Notes: generated by a model not told the origin, from the letters alone. 64,000 nt of DNA from Nitrosospira sp. Is2 (GCF_033095785.1 NZ_CP137134.1:2294001-2358000); one strand, 5' to 3'; positions 53,850 to 62,053 are shown, numbered from the stretch's first letter. Numbers and translations: made by a program.

Positions 53850-54491
53850 CGTGCTTCTCCTATTGTTTGTCCGTCAGCTACTCCGCAGACCACGACGCCT
53901 TAATATTGATGTTACGTCTTTTTGGGTCGATAACTAGTGGACCTTGGTACACCTTTTCTGGTTGACGTGGTGGGAGTTGATGCGGTTGAACCGAGGCGAC
54001 CTCTACAGGAAGGAGTTGCCGACGCCGCTTGTCGGTACGATCAAGCAACACATATCAAAGTTGCGGAGGATGGCGAGCGTTACCGAATACGTGGACGTAC
54101 TGTTACCGAATACGTTCCCGTACTGGATAAGCCGGCGCCTTCCCTTTTGACGTTGTTTGTGGGCGATAACACCGCTTTTTAGCACCGGAACGATGCGGAA
54201 GTGAAGGAAATATAGGCAAATCGACAGGAAGGTCTCTATACGGGCCGTGGAGCGATTTTCGGCTCTGGTTGAGGTCCATCCCCTCACAGATGCGCAGGAT
54301 TTTCATACATGCCGCTTTGGAGAGGGGCCGAAACTATAGCAGTGTGAAATAAGCTGTAGTTCGAACACTACGTTCGGTTACGCCGTTCATTGTTTCCAAT
54401 TCCATTGCCGTCCGATTCCAGGGGTGACTAAGCGGTTTCCCAAGCCCAACACCTGCACGCTTCCGCTGGCGTTAATATGGTAGTTCCGACT
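53850..54491. other. Non-coding or decayed region, no gene supported
   Basis: Several short open frames on both strands show no domain, no good start sites and no consistent composition. The only structure I saw is a 23-base tandem repeat at 54079-54124. Confidence 0.55.
54079..54124. repeat. Two tandem copies of a 23-base unit
   Basis: GTTACCGAATACGT followed by three variable bases and CGTACT occurs twice head to tail (54079-54101 and 54102-54124), 20 of 23 bases identical. It shares the GTTACC core with the motif clusters in the satellite-like element. Confidence 0.8.
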
Positions 54492-55241
54492 TTACGAATG
54501 CTCCGCTGAGCCAAGCAGGACGCTCGGGTACTCAACCTTCGCGAGGGCCGCCTCTTGAGACTCTACGGGCAACATTTCTCTCGGAACGGGATGTGCGCTC
54601 TGCCAATCCGTCTCGCCTACGTCGAAAAACCTGTCGATCGTTCTCTCGATCACTTCCCGGTTGATTTCGTGCGCCTCTACCACTGCGTGCAATCCGATCC
54701 CAAATTCATAGAGTGGATCAAGCTTGAATGATTCGTAGATCAGCGGCGGCTCGTTTTCGATGATTTCGAGCTCCGTTTTCTTTTCGTATTCGCGTAAGGT
54801 TAACCCCCCGAAACAGTCATAAGTTTGCGGTACGCGTTCGGCCAGCCTGTAATACATTTCCCCATCCCTCATGAAGGGACCTTCAAACTTCAGTCCGCCC
54901 TCATGAGTCTGTTGCTCCTGTGATAGAAGGGAGAACGCCCGTTCGGAGGCGAGTTCACTCGTTCTGTTCCAGAACTCATGAGTTGCGGTATGGATTATCG
55001 TGTTCCAGATGGTGGCCCCATCGCTCCCCAGAAAATAGAAATCGAATGATTGCTTATATAGCCTGGGTCGGCCTGGCTCATCGAGCATGAGACGCGAGGT
55101 GAATTTCCCTCCGTATGTGCTGGTATCCCGCACAATCTTCCAGCGCAGGCTGACGTACCGGTCCCGTTTCTTGCGCCGTGGCAATTCCGCAAATGGCGTA
55201 AAACGTATCAGCCGGTAAAGTACTCGCTTTCTTTTTCTCAT
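54492..55241 (-). CDS. Unknown protein
   Basis: 249 residues starting MRKRKRVLYRLIRFTPF, basic at the N-terminus. I recognise no domain, signal peptide or membrane helix. The middle is rich in Trp/Phe/Tyr (FDFYFLGSDGATIWNTIIHTATHEFWNR) and the end is acidic. It is the last gene of a minus-strand group with the XRE regulator upstream, separated by 140 bases holding the attC-like palindrome. It may be a cargo gene of the accessory region. Confidence 0.65.
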   Translation of the reverse strand: MRKRKRVLYRLIRFTPFAELPRRKKRDRYVSLRWKIVRDTSTYGGKFTSRLMLDEPGRPRLYKQSFDFYFLGSDGATIWNTIIHTATHEFWNRTSELASERAFSLLSQEQQTHEGGLKFEGPFMRDGEMYYRLAERVPQTYDCFGGLTLREYEKKTELEIIENEPPLIYESFKLDPLYEFGIGLHAVVEAHEINREVIERTIDRFFDVGETDWQSAHPVPREMLPVESQEAALAKVEYPSVLLGSAEHS

Positions 55242-55330
55242 CGGTTTATGCGTTGGCTTGCTAAGTTAAAGACAATTGGATTGCTGACCCCGCTGAGTGA
55301 ATCAATTATTTACGTTCATTGTTTAAAGAA

Positions 55331-55383
55331 GCCCGCCCCGACGTTCGAGGCTTAACGTCCGAACAATTCGTCGGGCAAGCCTC
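55331..55383 (-). other. attC-like imperfect palindrome at the end of the XRE gene
   Basis: Read on the minus strand, the gene end runs into GGCTTG, GCCCGAC, ACGAATTGTT, a turn, CGAAC and GTCGGG. Outer arms GAGGCTT/AAGCCTC (55347-55353, 55377-55383) and GTTCG/CGAAC can pair. ACGAATTGTT plus GGCTTG resembles the conserved half of many integron attC sites, and its position immediately at the stop codon is where a cassette's attC sits. The core 7-mers do not match the consensus perfectly, so this could be an ordinary hairpin. Confidence 0.35.
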
Positions 55384-55621
55384 ATGACAGATCTTCAAAA
55401 TCCATCAGCGCAGATGCCGGCACCTCCAACGTTTCAGCCAATCGGAAAATGTTAAGCAGGGCAATATTGCGCTGACCCCGCTCGATTCCCCCCAGGTAGC
55501 TACGGGCCAATCCGCTTTCCAGTGCAAGTTTCTCCTGGGACCAGCCGCGTGCCTTGCGCAGCTGCGCCAGCTTCCTCCCAAACAAGAGCCGGGGATCTGA
55601 TTGCTTTGCATCTCTGACCAT
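55382..55621 (-). CDS. XRE-family helix-turn-helix transcriptional regulator
   Basis: 79 residues, one Cro/C1-type HTH domain. The segment FGRKLAQLRKARGWSQEKLALESGLARSYLGGIERGQRNIALLNIFRLAETLEV is classical (quoted whole only in outline: the recognition helix is ARSYLGGIERG). It is divergent from the gene at 55724, with a short palindrome between them. Candidates for its role are autorepression and control of that gene. No toxin partner is seen beside it. Confidence 0.9.
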   Translation of the reverse strand: MVRDAKQSDPRLLFGRKLAQLRKARGWSQEKLALESGLARSYLGGIERGQRNIALLNIFRLAETLEVPASALMDFEDLS

Positions 55622-55623
55622 CC

Positions 55624-55636
55624 CCAGATTGTCTGG
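55624..55636. promoter_or_regulatory. Candidate operator palindrome in front of the XRE gene
   Basis: CCAGA-TTG-TCTGG is a perfect inverted repeat three bases upstream of the XRE start codon, in the 102-base divergent spacer. On the minus strand a TATAAT lies about 50 bases upstream of the same start codon. This is a typical place for an autoregulatory XRE site. Confidence 0.4.
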
Positions 55637-55723
55637 ATCAGGTTACTATCAGGCCACGCTCTATGAGTGACAATTATACCTATTTCTACTATATTTCCAG
55701 CAAACAACATTGATTGGGACATT

Positions 55724-56908
55724 ATGAAAAAGCAGATTCCTCATCCGGCTATCGCGCACCTGAGCAAGACAGAAATGGAGACCCTGAAGTCGGATTACCT
55801 CGCTCGAGGGAAAGCGGCCGAGCTGATTGAGCGATTTAAAATCAAATGTACGCCCCACCAGCTATACAGCGTGCTGCCTCCTCGAGTTCTTGATCGGTCT
55901 TGCCCCGTTTGTGGATGCGTGATGATTGAGGACTTGCCCAGACGATACAATTTGAATTCACCAGGCTTGGTTCATTGCTCTTCGTGCCGGCATAAGGACA
56001 ACAACCAATGCGGTTGCCCGTCTTGCACGGAACGATTTTATCGATGGATGAAAGAGGACAGGGCGAGGCGTGAGGCCGAAATAGCTCAGGCGGTTATTGC
56101 CGAGCGACGGCAGTATCCTTGCCCAAGTTATTCAATCGAAGAGCTGCCGCTGTCGACAGCGGTAGCGTTTCTTGCGTTCTCGAAGTGCTGCCAGATTGAT
56201 GAGGATGGGTTCTATGGCAGCCTTGATGAATCCGAGGTGCCTTTTGCGCCAAACGGCTCATACGCCGACGGTCTGCTGGCCTCGCTTCGCAAGGCGGGGT
56301 TTATCAGTATCTCAGAGCATTCGCCGCCCGGTACCATTTTGTATGAAGACTCGCGGCTTAACTTCTATCCGCGGCAAGTCTACTGGACAGGAAACACGGA
56401 AGAGAACTTGCGGTTGGCTGAGGAAATCGAATCTCGTGCCCTAACCCAAAACTGGCCCGAGCATTGGCGGCCACAGATCGATGCAATCTGCTCCGAGATC
56501 GCAATGGCCGAGTGCATGGAATATTACGATTATTGCGCCAAGAAAAGGAGAATACGAATTCCGGGTGATGAGGCAATCACCGCGATGCTGAGGAATATCC
56601 TCAGGGACTATTCCGTGGCCCAGTGCTACAACATCATCTGGTATGGGGCGAGCAGTACTTCTGACCTCCTCCGCAGAGAAAAGAAGAGCGAGGCCTATGC
56701 AGCGAGGAACGTGGTATTTGCGTGTCAGCGTCGAGCCAATCGGTGCCGAGAAAAGGATTTAAAGGTAATAGCTTTCGAACGATCACCCGATCTTCCGCGC
56801 AGCATGATCAGCTACGTGTTATTTGAACTGATCCTTAAAATCGGGGAGCGGGGCTTTACCGAGGTGGTCGGATCGCCTTCCAAAAATGAACCAAGCGAGG
56901 CATGGTGA
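55724..56908 (+). CDS. Unknown zinc-ribbon protein
   Basis: 394 residues from ATG 55724; a GTG at 55667 is in frame. Residues about 50-100 hold CPVCGC, CSSCRH and CGCPSC, suggesting two zinc-ribbon-like sites. A DYLARGKAAELIERFKIKC segment before them looks like a helix-turn-helix. The rest is mixed helical with no recognised domain; EFTLPxFK-type enzymatic motifs are absent. It is divergent from the XRE regulator, which probably controls it. DNA binding is a reasonable guess. Confidence 0.7.
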   Translation: MKKQIPHPAIAHLSKTEMETLKSDYLARGKAAELIERFKIKCTPHQLYSVLPPRVLDRSCPVCGCVMIEDLPRRYNLNSPGLVHCSSCRHKDNNQCGCPSCTERFYRWMKEDRARREAEIAQAVIAERRQYPCPSYSIEELPLSTAVAFLAFSKCCQIDEDGFYGSLDESEVPFAPNGSYADGLLASLRKAGFISISEHSPPGTILYEDSRLNFYPRQVYWTGNTEENLRLAEEIESRALTQNWPEHWRPQIDAICSEIAMAECMEYYDYCAKKRRIRIPGDEAITAMLRNILRDYSVAQCYNIIWYGASSTSDLLRREKKSEAYAARNVVFACQRRANRCREKDLKVIAFERSPDLPRSMISYVLFELILKIGERGFTEVVGSPSKNEPSEAW

Positions 56909-57208
56909 TCAAAGGAATACATGGAGAAACCATCCTTTTGCGACCGAAACTTCATATAACTCATTAGCAAGACCGTTTAGTCGGCACTATTCACCTGTGA
57001 ATCCCAATAGGTATAAGTTACAAGATGAGAGGCAAGCGAGCTACGCGGGTGTCCGATTCTTTGAATGGGCCGTTCTCTTCGGCCCAATAAATGTCAGGTT
57101 AGAGTTAAAGACCTTTGCTACCGACCGTCAGGTAATACCAATGTTAAGCCTAATGTGACATGAATCAAGTGTAAAAGTGTCAGGCGTGGTCGTCAGGTTA
57201 GGTGTACC
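56909..57208. other. Intergenic region, no gene seen
   Basis: Short open frames are unconvincing. TGGGCCG and CGGCCCA pair around a 7-base loop near 57065-57085, a possible weak terminator-like hairpin without a T-run. Confidence 0.5.
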
Positions 57209-57438
57209 CTAATCCGACTGTTCTTGATCGACTTTCTTCACGAAGGCGCACATTTCCTTCGACACTCGTTCCCCCTCTTTCCCTTCCTCGCCCGGTCCTG
57301 CGTCTAGTTCCCATGCTCCGCAATGGTCGCACCAGTCGGCATGCAATCCTTGATGATGTTGACCCGGCCCTTGTAGGTTTGCTTTATGTCCCGGACATCA
57401 GGCTTCAGTTCGTCTGCCCCACACGATGCGCATATCAT
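57209..57438 (-). pseudogene. Frameshifted MqsA-type antitoxin remnant (zinc-binding part)
   Basis: On the minus strand ATG 57438 opens MICASCGADELKPDVRDIKQ and TYKGRVNIIKD. The frame then breaks, and the neighbouring frame continues LHADWCDHCGAWELDAGP and ends RVSKEMCAFVKKVDQEQSD at 57209. The CASCGA ... CDHCGA pair and the TYKG segment match the zinc-binding N-terminal domain of MqsA-family antitoxins (CxxC, about 30 residues, CxxC). One base change in length is needed to restore a 76-residue protein. No MqsR toxin is visible beside it. A decayed antitoxin or solitary remnant is the best reading. Confidence 0.65.
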
Positions 57439-57514
57439 AATTTTTCGCCTGGTATTTATCTAGTTGGTGTGTACCTTAAGATGAAAAATTTCTTTTACTT
57501 GATCTTTAAAGCCG

Positions 57515-58024
57515 CTAATTGCTGTGCTTTAAGGGACTAGAAGTTTTGAGAAATTCCGTAATGAGGTTAACAGCAACGCCAACCATGACCACAGGAATGA
57601 TGAACTTCAGAGCGCGAAGGTTCTCGACCAAGCTGGCTATCACAACCTTTTCGTCGAGTTCTAAGGAGTGAATGCCATTAAATGCATTAATCGAATCATC
57701 ATATAGGCCGAACAGACCTGATGCGCTAACAAGTAGGTAAAGCGCCCCTATGAGCGGGCAATAGTGCCTGACGCAGTCCTTGTACGGGCCGTCGTAAGTC
57801 AGACGAAGCCAATAAATGATCAGAAAGATAAACCATAAGAACGAAGCTGTGCCGACATATATGACGTTGTAGAACATTTTCTGGCTGGACAGTGATAACT
57901 GCATTACGAACCCTTCTAACGTGAAAGGTAACAATATCAGAGCAATGCTTACAGTTAGGCTAAAAACTAGGATTATGGGCAGCTCAGGGCTGCGGAGGAG
58001 ATTACGATTATTGATAGTATTCAT
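57515..58024 (-). CDS. Unknown four-helix membrane protein
   Basis: 169 residues with four hydrophobic segments: about residues 16-37, 50-72, 88-106 and 140-160. No family was recognised. A charged loop (LRLTYDGPYKDCVRH) lies between helices 2 and 3. It is probably an inner-membrane protein of the accessory region. Neighbours are the antitoxin remnant and the IS6-like remnant. Confidence 0.65.
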   Translation of the reverse strand: MNTINNRNLLRSPELPIILVFSLTVSIALILLPFTLEGFVMQLSLSSQKMFYNVIYVGTASFLWFIFLIIYWLRLTYDGPYKDCVRHYCPLIGALYLLVSASGLFGLYDDSINAFNGIHSLELDEKVVIASLVENLRALKFIIPVVMVGVAVNLITEFLKTSSPLKHSN

Positions 58025-58423
58025 GATTGCTCTTATGGTTGCCTACTCCCATGAATGTGCTGCTAACAAGGTAAAACTACTCACACTGTCAGTCATTGTT
58101 TCCCCCTGTTAATCAGTCAAAAATTCCATAACCGATTTTAGTGGAAGAAATTCCCTAAAAATTTCCCTTCCTGCTTATCAGAAAGGCTCAGGACGCGTTT
58201 TTTTGCCGCTGGCTAGGATTTATCTACATCTATATCGGAAATAATCGCCGTACGCTCAATTTGCCCCTAACGCCCTTTTCCTGCCAAACCGCTTTTGATT
58301 TGGTTTTTAGATGGATTTTGAATTTGGTAGCAAGGGCATAGCTCTTGCCTCTTGAGATTTTTTGTTAGGTTAACTGTGCCTTTTTCCGGGTTGAGTTCTA
58401 TTCGATTCAGGATTTGAGTTATA
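58025..58423. other. A/T-rich region before the IS remnant, no gene seen
   Basis: About 400 bases without a convincing reading frame, promoter or hairpin. It abuts the left terminal repeat of the IS6-like remnant. Confidence 0.5.
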
Positions 58424-59251
58424 GGCTCTGTTGCAAAAAATAAGAAGCGAGGTGCACCATTGTGTTTTTTCGAGCAGATCCTCAATGTCAGATTTCAAAT
58501 GGCGTCATTTCCGTGGGGAGATGATTCTGGGTTGTGTCAGATGGTATTGTAAATACGGGATCAGCTATCGTGATTTGGCGGAAATGATGCTGGAGCGTGG
58601 ACTTGATGTGGATCATACGACGCTCTACCGTTGGGTTCAGCATTACGCCGCCTGAAATGGAAAAGCGCCTGAGGTGGTACTGGAAACCTTCCATGGGCTA
58701 CAGTTGGCGGGTGGATGAAACCTACGTAAAAGTAAAAGGGGAATGGACGTATCTCTACCGGGCACTTGATAAAAATCCCATACGATTGATTTCTATCTCT
58801 CCGCTACTCGCAATACCCGAGCTGCCAAACGTTTTCTGGGCAAAGCCCTGAAATCCATGAAACCCTGGGCGTACCCCGGTGCTATCAATACCGACAAGGC
58901 GCCCGCTTACAGGTCCGCCATTGCCGAATTAAAAGCGGAAGGAAAGTGTCCGCCAGATACCGTGCACCGGCAGGTCAAGTACTTGGACAATATTATCGAA
59001 GCTGATCATGGCAAGCTCAAACGCTTGATAAATCCGGTGCGGGGCTTTAAATCGATGAAAACAGCCTACACCACAATCAAAGGTTTCGAGCTCATGCGGA
59101 TGTTCAAGAAAGGACAGCTGGATATTTGAAATTGGGCCAAGGCCTCACAGGAGAAATCTGGCTCATTGAAAGGCAATTCGGTATCTACAGAACATAATCA
59201 ATCAGATCACACCCATAGTTCTCTGGTTTGTCCTTTTTTTGCAACAGAGCC
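58424..59251 (+). mobile_element. IS6-family insertion sequence remnant with both terminal inverted repeats
   Basis: The 828-base unit begins GGCTCTGTTGCAAAAAA at 58424 and ends in its exact complement at 59251. These ends resemble IS26/IS6 termini (GGCACTGTTGCAAA). The transposase inside is frameshifted twice. The flanking eight bases (GAGTTATA left, TTTGTTAT right) do not match, so no target duplication remains. The right end lies four bases from the stop of the caspase-like gene. Confidence 0.85.
58485..59129 (+). pseudogene. IS6-family DDE transposase, broken by two frameshifts
   Basis: ATG 58485 starts MSDFKWRHFRGEMILGCVRWY, then YRDLAEMMLERGLDVDHTTLYRWVQHYA. The frame breaks near 58650, continues PEMEKRLRWYWKPSMGYSWRVDETYVKVKGEW (quoted in part), breaks again near 58770, and resumes with DFYLSATRNTRAAKRFLGKAL and MKPWAYPGAINTDKAPAYRSA. 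The DDE residues are visible in VDETY, NTDKAP and EADHGK. The product is inactive unless frameshifting occurs twice; it probably cannot transpose on its own. Confidence 0.88.
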
Positions 59252-59255
59252 TTTG

Positions 59256-61682
59256 TTATTTCATCGCGTCGAGCTGTCTTTGCGCGTTGGCATGACCCTT
59301 TGAAGCAGCCTTGCGATACAACTCTACAGCCTTGACAGCATCCTTCGGCACGCCTTCGCCATTGGCATACATCCGGCCCAGATTGTATTGCGCGTTGGTG
59401 TGACTCTGGGTAGCAGCCTTGCGATACCACTCCACAGCTTTGACAGCATCCTTGGGGACGCCTTCACCATTCTCATACATCCGCCCTAGACTGTTTTGCG
59501 CGTTGTCATTACCCTGGTCAGCAGCTTTTTGATACCACTCCACGGCTTTGACAGCATCCTTGGGGACGCCTTCACCATTCTCATACATCCGGCCTAGACT
59601 GTTTTGCGCGTTGGCATTACCTTGGTCAGCAGCCTTGCGATACCACTCCACGGCTTTGACAGCATCCTTGGGCACGCCTTCGCCATGGGCATAACTCCAG
59701 CCGAGGTTGGCTTGCGCGTAGCGGTTATTCTGCTCAGCAGCTTTGAGATACCACCCTATAGCTTTGGCAGGATCCTTGGGCACGCCTTCGCCATCGGCAT
59801 AACTCGAGCCGAGGCTGTTTTGCGCGTCGGCATTACCCTCTTCAGCAGCTTTCTGATACTTGTGTATTGCTGGGTAATTCGTGTTGTCGTTACCCAGTTC
59901 AGTAGACTCCTGATACATAAGTGTAGCTTTCATAGCATCGCCAGAACGCCCCTTGCCGTGCTCTGACTTCTTATCCTGTTTTTTTGTGGGCTCGGACGCT
60001 AGCTTTGTAGACGACTTGGCTTGGGTCTCTGAGACAACCTTACTATCTGCTTGCTTTGCAGGTACCTGAGGGTGCGTAGGAACGATTTTTATTGCATCCA
60101 GCTGACGTCTTGCCTTAGGATGCCCTTGCTCGGCGGCCTTCCGATACCACTCTCTGGCTTTTTCACTATTCTCTAGAACGCCACCGCTACCATATTGATA
60201 CATCCAGCCGAGTCTGAATTGCGCACCAGCATTTCCCTGTTCAGCCTCTTTTATCATTGCGGATATTGGATCGTTCTCTGTCTGTGTGAAGCGAGCTGCA
60301 TCAGGCAACTTCATCGGCTGAGTGGATCCTGAATATTCGTGACCTGTCTCGGTGCTGGGCGATGGACCATTCAAGGTGACAGCTAGTATTATGCCGCCGA
60401 TAACAACTATTCCTATTAGAAAGAGCACTACAGGATTGCGTAGCACTTCACTCGCTAGGGGGGTTTCTATGCCATTCTCATTCAATTTTCTAATTGGCTT
60501 CTGCGGAAATGGGACCGTTTTACCAACAGAGACTTGGGGCGATTCGTTCAACAAAGGCATCACTAATGGAGGGATGTCAGGCGATGGTCGTGTCTCCGTA
60601 TCGGGATTTTCTGAGATAGCCTCTGCTTGAATCGATGCTAATTTTGGAGGGGCCTTGCTTGTCTCCGCGACAACCTCAGACGCTGGCTTGGCCTGTTTCC
60701 TAGGGCTCTTATTAAGCCGCACCTTTCTTATCTGAACCCACTGCAGCACAAAATCCACAGCGTCGATCTTTTTATCGCGGAGTGTGTCAAGCAGTACATC
60801 GCGCGCTTTATCACTTACCGACAAGCTATCGGTCGGACGGCTGATGAGCGTCAGGGCTTCAGTTAAAATTTTGGTGGTTATCCGATTTTCCTTGGCTAAC
60901 TCGAACAGGAATTCCCGTAATTCCTCGGCACGTTCTTTACGTGGTAGGCGGCCGCTGTTAGCAATAATGAAATGCCCACGTGTGTCTACACTCCACTTAG
61001 TTGGCTCCTGGTGGCTTTCCTCACGCACACGCATGTACAAGTAGTCGTAGAGCTCGTCTGCGGTAATGGTTCCGTCCCGGTTCATATCCGCGTCTCCGGA
61101 CTCTATGCCAGCGATCAGGTGCTTGGTGAAGACGCTATGCTGATCTGTTTCTTTTTCCAAGGCAGTTTGTATGCCTGTGGAAGCGGTCATGATGTAAGTG
61201 CCACGTCCCTCCCTAGCTGCGACCTGAAGTTGGTCGTCGACCGAGCCTTTGGTAAAGGCTCCGCCAATGGCGCCGCTGAAGCAGCAATCCAGAATAATAA
61301 CCACCCGTTGAGATTGCGACGCATCCACGAAATCGCGAATACTGCGCACCGGGACTGCTGATGACTCAAGCTCGTCCAATACAGTATCAAACGCGGCCAG
61401 ATGGAGCTGGCCAGCTCGATTGAGCTTGCCATGTCCTGAGTAGTACAGAACTACCAGGTCATCTCGACCAGCACGGTTGAGCGTACGTTGAATATTACGA
61501 ATAATCTCAAACTGCGGACGGTTTTTGAGGACAGATACGTCGCTGAAGCAACCGCGTTCTGGCGAGCGCAACACCGCTGCCAAGCCGTCCACATCCTTCT
61601 CTGGGGCACTCAGAGGCAGCAGCTTCGGTTCATCGGGAAAGATGCTGCTTCCGATCAAGACTGCATACCGGGCGCCAGCCAT
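59256..61682 (-). CDS. Membrane-anchored caspase-like protease with EF-hand and Sel1 repeats
   Basis: 808 residues. Residues 1-245 form a caspase-like (peptidase C14) domain with the catalytic His84 in YYSGHGK and Cys134 in ILDCCFSG. An EF-hand-type loop lies at 199-210 (Asp199, Asn201, Asp203, Gly204, Ile206, Glu210), suggesting calcium control. A helical segment (about 250-320) and a Pro/Lys-rich linker follow. A single membrane helix lies at about 417-439 (VVLFLIGIVVIGGIILAV). The C-terminal half holds one diverged Sel1 unit (about 487-530) and five tandem Sel1 repeats (619-800). Start follows the EACC1 stop by two bases. It is likely a conflict-system effector: protease on one membrane face, protein-binding repeats on the other. 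Substrate unknown. Confidence 0.88.
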   Translation of the reverse strand: MAGARYAVLIGSSIFPDEPKLLPLSAPEKDVDGLAAVLRSPERGCFSDVSVLKNRPQFEIIRNIQRTLNRAGRDDLVVLYYSGHGKLNRAGQLHLAAFDTVLDELESSAVPVRSIRDFVDASQSQRVVIILDCCFSGAIGGAFTKGSVDDQLQVAAREGRGTYIMTASTGIQTALEKETDQHSVFTKHLIAGIESGDADMNRDGTITADELYDYLYMRVREESHQEPTKWSVDTRGHFIIANSGRLPRKERAEELREFLFELAKENRITTKILTEALTLISRPTDSLSVSDKARDVLLDTLRDKKIDAVDFVLQWVQIRKVRLNKSPRKQAKPASEVVAETSKAPPKLASIQAEAISENPDTETRPSPDIPPLVMPLLNESPQVSVGKTVPFPQKPIRKLNENGIETPLASEVLRNPVVLFLIGIVVIGGIILAVTLNGPSPSTETGHEYSGSTQPMKLPDAARFTQTENDPISAMIKEAEQGNAGAQFRLGWMYQYGSGGVLENSEKAREWYRKAAEQGHPKARRQLDAIKIVPTHPQVPAKQADSKVVSETQAKSSTKLASEPTKKQDKKSEHGKGRSGDAMKATLMYQESTELGNDNTNYPAIHKYQKAAEEGNADAQNSLGSSYADGEGVPKDPAKAIGWYLKAAEQNNRYAQANLGWSYAHGEGVPKDAVKAVEWYRKAADQGNANAQNSLGRMYENGEGVPKDAVKAVEWYQKAADQGNDNAQNSLGRMYENGEGVPKDAVKAVEWYRKAATQSHTNAQYNLGRMYANGEGVPKDAVKAVELYRKAASKGHANAQRQLDAMK
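59336..59875 (-). repeat. Five tandem 108-bp coding repeats (Sel1 units)
   Basis: The segment beginning CAGCATCCTT recurs at 59336, 59444, 59552, 59660 and (as CAGGATCCTT) 59768, an exact 108-base spacing equal to 36 codons. The middle units are almost identical at DNA level, for example the copies coding SLGRMYENGEGVPKDAVKAV. This shows recent duplication or gene conversion and makes the copy number prone to change. Confidence 0.9.
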
Positions 61683-61684
61683 GG

Positions 61685-62053
61685 CTAATTTCGGAAGAGA
61701 TCGTTTACGCGCGCTATAGTGTTATCAATTTGCTCAGGCTTCATGTTCTGAGCAGAGATAGTTATCTCAGGCCCGCTAGGTCGCTTGATATTAATGGTGA
61801 AGTTGGAGGCACGATCGAAATAGGCTTTGAGCACCCCGATCAGTGCTACCGCCGCGCCGCCACTAGAGAAAAGGGTAAGCACAATCTCCCCTAAAATAGA
61901 CGAAGCACCCTTAGCGCCCGATGTTGGCCGATGTTCTGGTATTTGTGCCGTAATGTCAGTTTCGCTGCCAATTGTTTGAGCCAACTGGCGGGTGAGATCG
62001 TGCATTTCCTCGTCTGAAAGCGAGTGGCTGGCGACTTGCAGGGTTAGGTCCAT
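61685..62053 (-). CDS. EACC1-type protein (effector-associated constant component)
   Basis: 122 residues. It starts with a strand (MDLTLQVASHSLSDEEMHDL), has a central hydrophobic helix after a glycine pair (FSSGGAAVALIGVLKAYF) and ends with strands (FTINIKRPSGPEITISAQN) and a short helix. This arrangement matches the EACC1 family known from bacterial peptidase-based conflict systems, in which a small constant protein accompanies variable effectors such as caspases or trypsins. It lies two bases upstream of the caspase-like gene, so the two are almost surely one operon. No clear Shine-Dalgarno site precedes the ATG. I identify it from memory of the family pattern, not by search. Confidence 0.75.
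   Translation of the reverse strand: MDLTLQVASHSLSDEEMHDLTRQLAQTIGSETDITAQIPEHRPTSGAKGASSILGEIVLTLFSSGGAAVALIGVLKAYFDRASNFTINIKRPSGPEITISAQNMKPEQIDNTIARVNDLFRN

Noticed and set aside
54440..54475. GCCCAAC-type sequence as a second attC site
   Set aside because: A consensus-like left core is present, but no matching right core GTTRRRY closes a palindrome at suitable distance.
57202..57540. A 112-residue plus-strand open frame
   Set aside because: It lies opposite the frameshifted antitoxin remnant, which explains the sequence better; no domain or good start.
58416..59259. Target-site duplication of the IS6-like element
   Set aside because: The eight bases on each side (GAGTTATA and TTTGTTAT) differ.
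59336..59875. Regularly spaced repeats resembling a CRISPR array
   Set aside because: The 108-base period is 36 codons of Sel1 protein repeat in frame, with no conserved short repeat plus unique spacer pattern.
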